DNA of 64,000 bases from assembly GCA_003415625.1 (NCBI GenBank), contig PYIU01000004.1, positions 3,968,001 through 4,032,000 on the forward strand, in the 5' to 3' direction. Below are positions 63,467 through 64,000 of the stretch, piece after piece. The notes under the pieces were generated by a model. The model did not search any database. It saw nothing but the letters and a program-made list of their open reading frames with translations, and had not been told where the DNA came from. This DNA is from Aquanectria penicillioides. Its lineage: Eukaryota > Ascomycota > Sordariomycetes > Hypocreales > Nectriaceae. How positions within the stretch are numbered: position 1 is the first letter of the stretch; each line of letters begins with the position of its first letter. The translations under genes and the position numbers were made by a program.

Positions 63467-64000
63467 GTAAAGTTAAGTTAAAGGGCGATGGATAATGGTT
63501 TTGGCAGACTGCCATTGGACGGCTGGATGTTTGGAGGGGGAGGGGGAGGGGAACAGGGAGGGGGGTGGCTGGGAAGCGGGAAGCGATTGCAAGGCGGTTG
63601 GAGGCCCTCTTCGGCTCGGTAGATGGAGAAGGCTGGGGACCAAGAGCGGAAGATGCGCACTGGAACGGGCTCCGTCGGTCGGAGCGGTAATTTTTGTTTT
63701 GTTTTGGGATACACGGTCGTGCGATATCAGGTCGAGAGCGTGGATTCACAACGTTGCTGGATCTTGGGATACGGGCGGCACGGGATGCGGCACGGACTGC
63801 GGGATGAGCCAGGAACAGGCCAATGCCGAGACACAAAAAGCAGGCAGGCAGGCAGGCGCATGTGTGCAGATACCAGGTGCACAAAGTTTTTACAAACAGG
63901 ATCAAGTCAAAGAAGAACAAGAACAAGAACAAGATCATGAACAAGAAACAAAAAGAAAAAAAGAACATCACCATTTCAAACAAATGAAGACAAAACCAAC
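63467..64000. other. 3' flank of PEX16
   Basis: Purine-rich low complexity with GGGGGAGG runs (63534-63564), a (CAGG)4 repeat near 63840-63856 and AAGAAC/ACAAGA repeats near 63911-63935. No gene is supported before the window ends. Confidence 0.45.

Overview
The window is nuclear DNA of a filamentous ascomycete. Genes are compact, with short GT..AG introns and CTAAC-like branch sites; the families are typical of Pezizomycotina; two fungal Zn2Cys6 regulators are present; and there is repeat-induced point mutation (RIP). A Sordariomycete, perhaps a hypocrealean, is the best guess. No rRNA, tRNA or CRISPR was recognised, and nothing looks prokaryotic or viral.

Layout. 0.8-2.2 kb holds zuotin (ribosome-associated J-protein). 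2.6-5.7 kb holds the decayed remains of a full-length ABCB-type multidrug transporter on the minus strand. An 82-bp inverted-repeat MITE with a 9-bp target duplication lies at 6.45 kb. 7.0-14.4 kb is gene-dense: Zn2Cys6 regulator, C2H2 zinc-finger protein, MCP1-like mitochondrial protein and F-box protein. About 12 kb without a convincing gene (14.4-26.4 kb) precedes a SWIRM-domain protein. Then come a GRIP golgin (minus), Lunapark (plus), an SRPK-type kinase (minus), a possible small gene near 42 kb, IWS1/SPN1 (minus) and a BRR6/BRL1 nuclear-envelope protein (plus). 49.64-56.80 kb is one complete LTR retrotransposon, RIP-mutated until no reading frame survives. A second Zn2Cys6 regulator and PEX16 close the window.

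The genes do not form a pathway or cluster. Most are single-copy housekeeping genes for translation, transcription elongation, splicing kinase activity and organelle membranes (mitochondrion, Golgi, ER, nuclear envelope, peroxisome). Three pairs are head-to-head and may share promoters: C2H2/MCP1, golgin/Lunapark and IWS1/BRR6. Exon structures were rebuilt by hand from splice consensus and reading-frame continuity. Two genes (BRR6 and the second regulator) need either an extra C in a short C run or an unusual splice site.

The most unusual signals are these. The RIP tract stops 144 bp and 141 bp inside the two ends of the LTR element, almost mirror-symmetric and close to nucleosome size. The CpA dinucleotides left inside that tract are nearly all in GCA context. 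The MITE has perfect 25-bp arms. The long gene-free interval lies in front of the SWIRM gene, together with an upstream ORF that overlaps its start codon.
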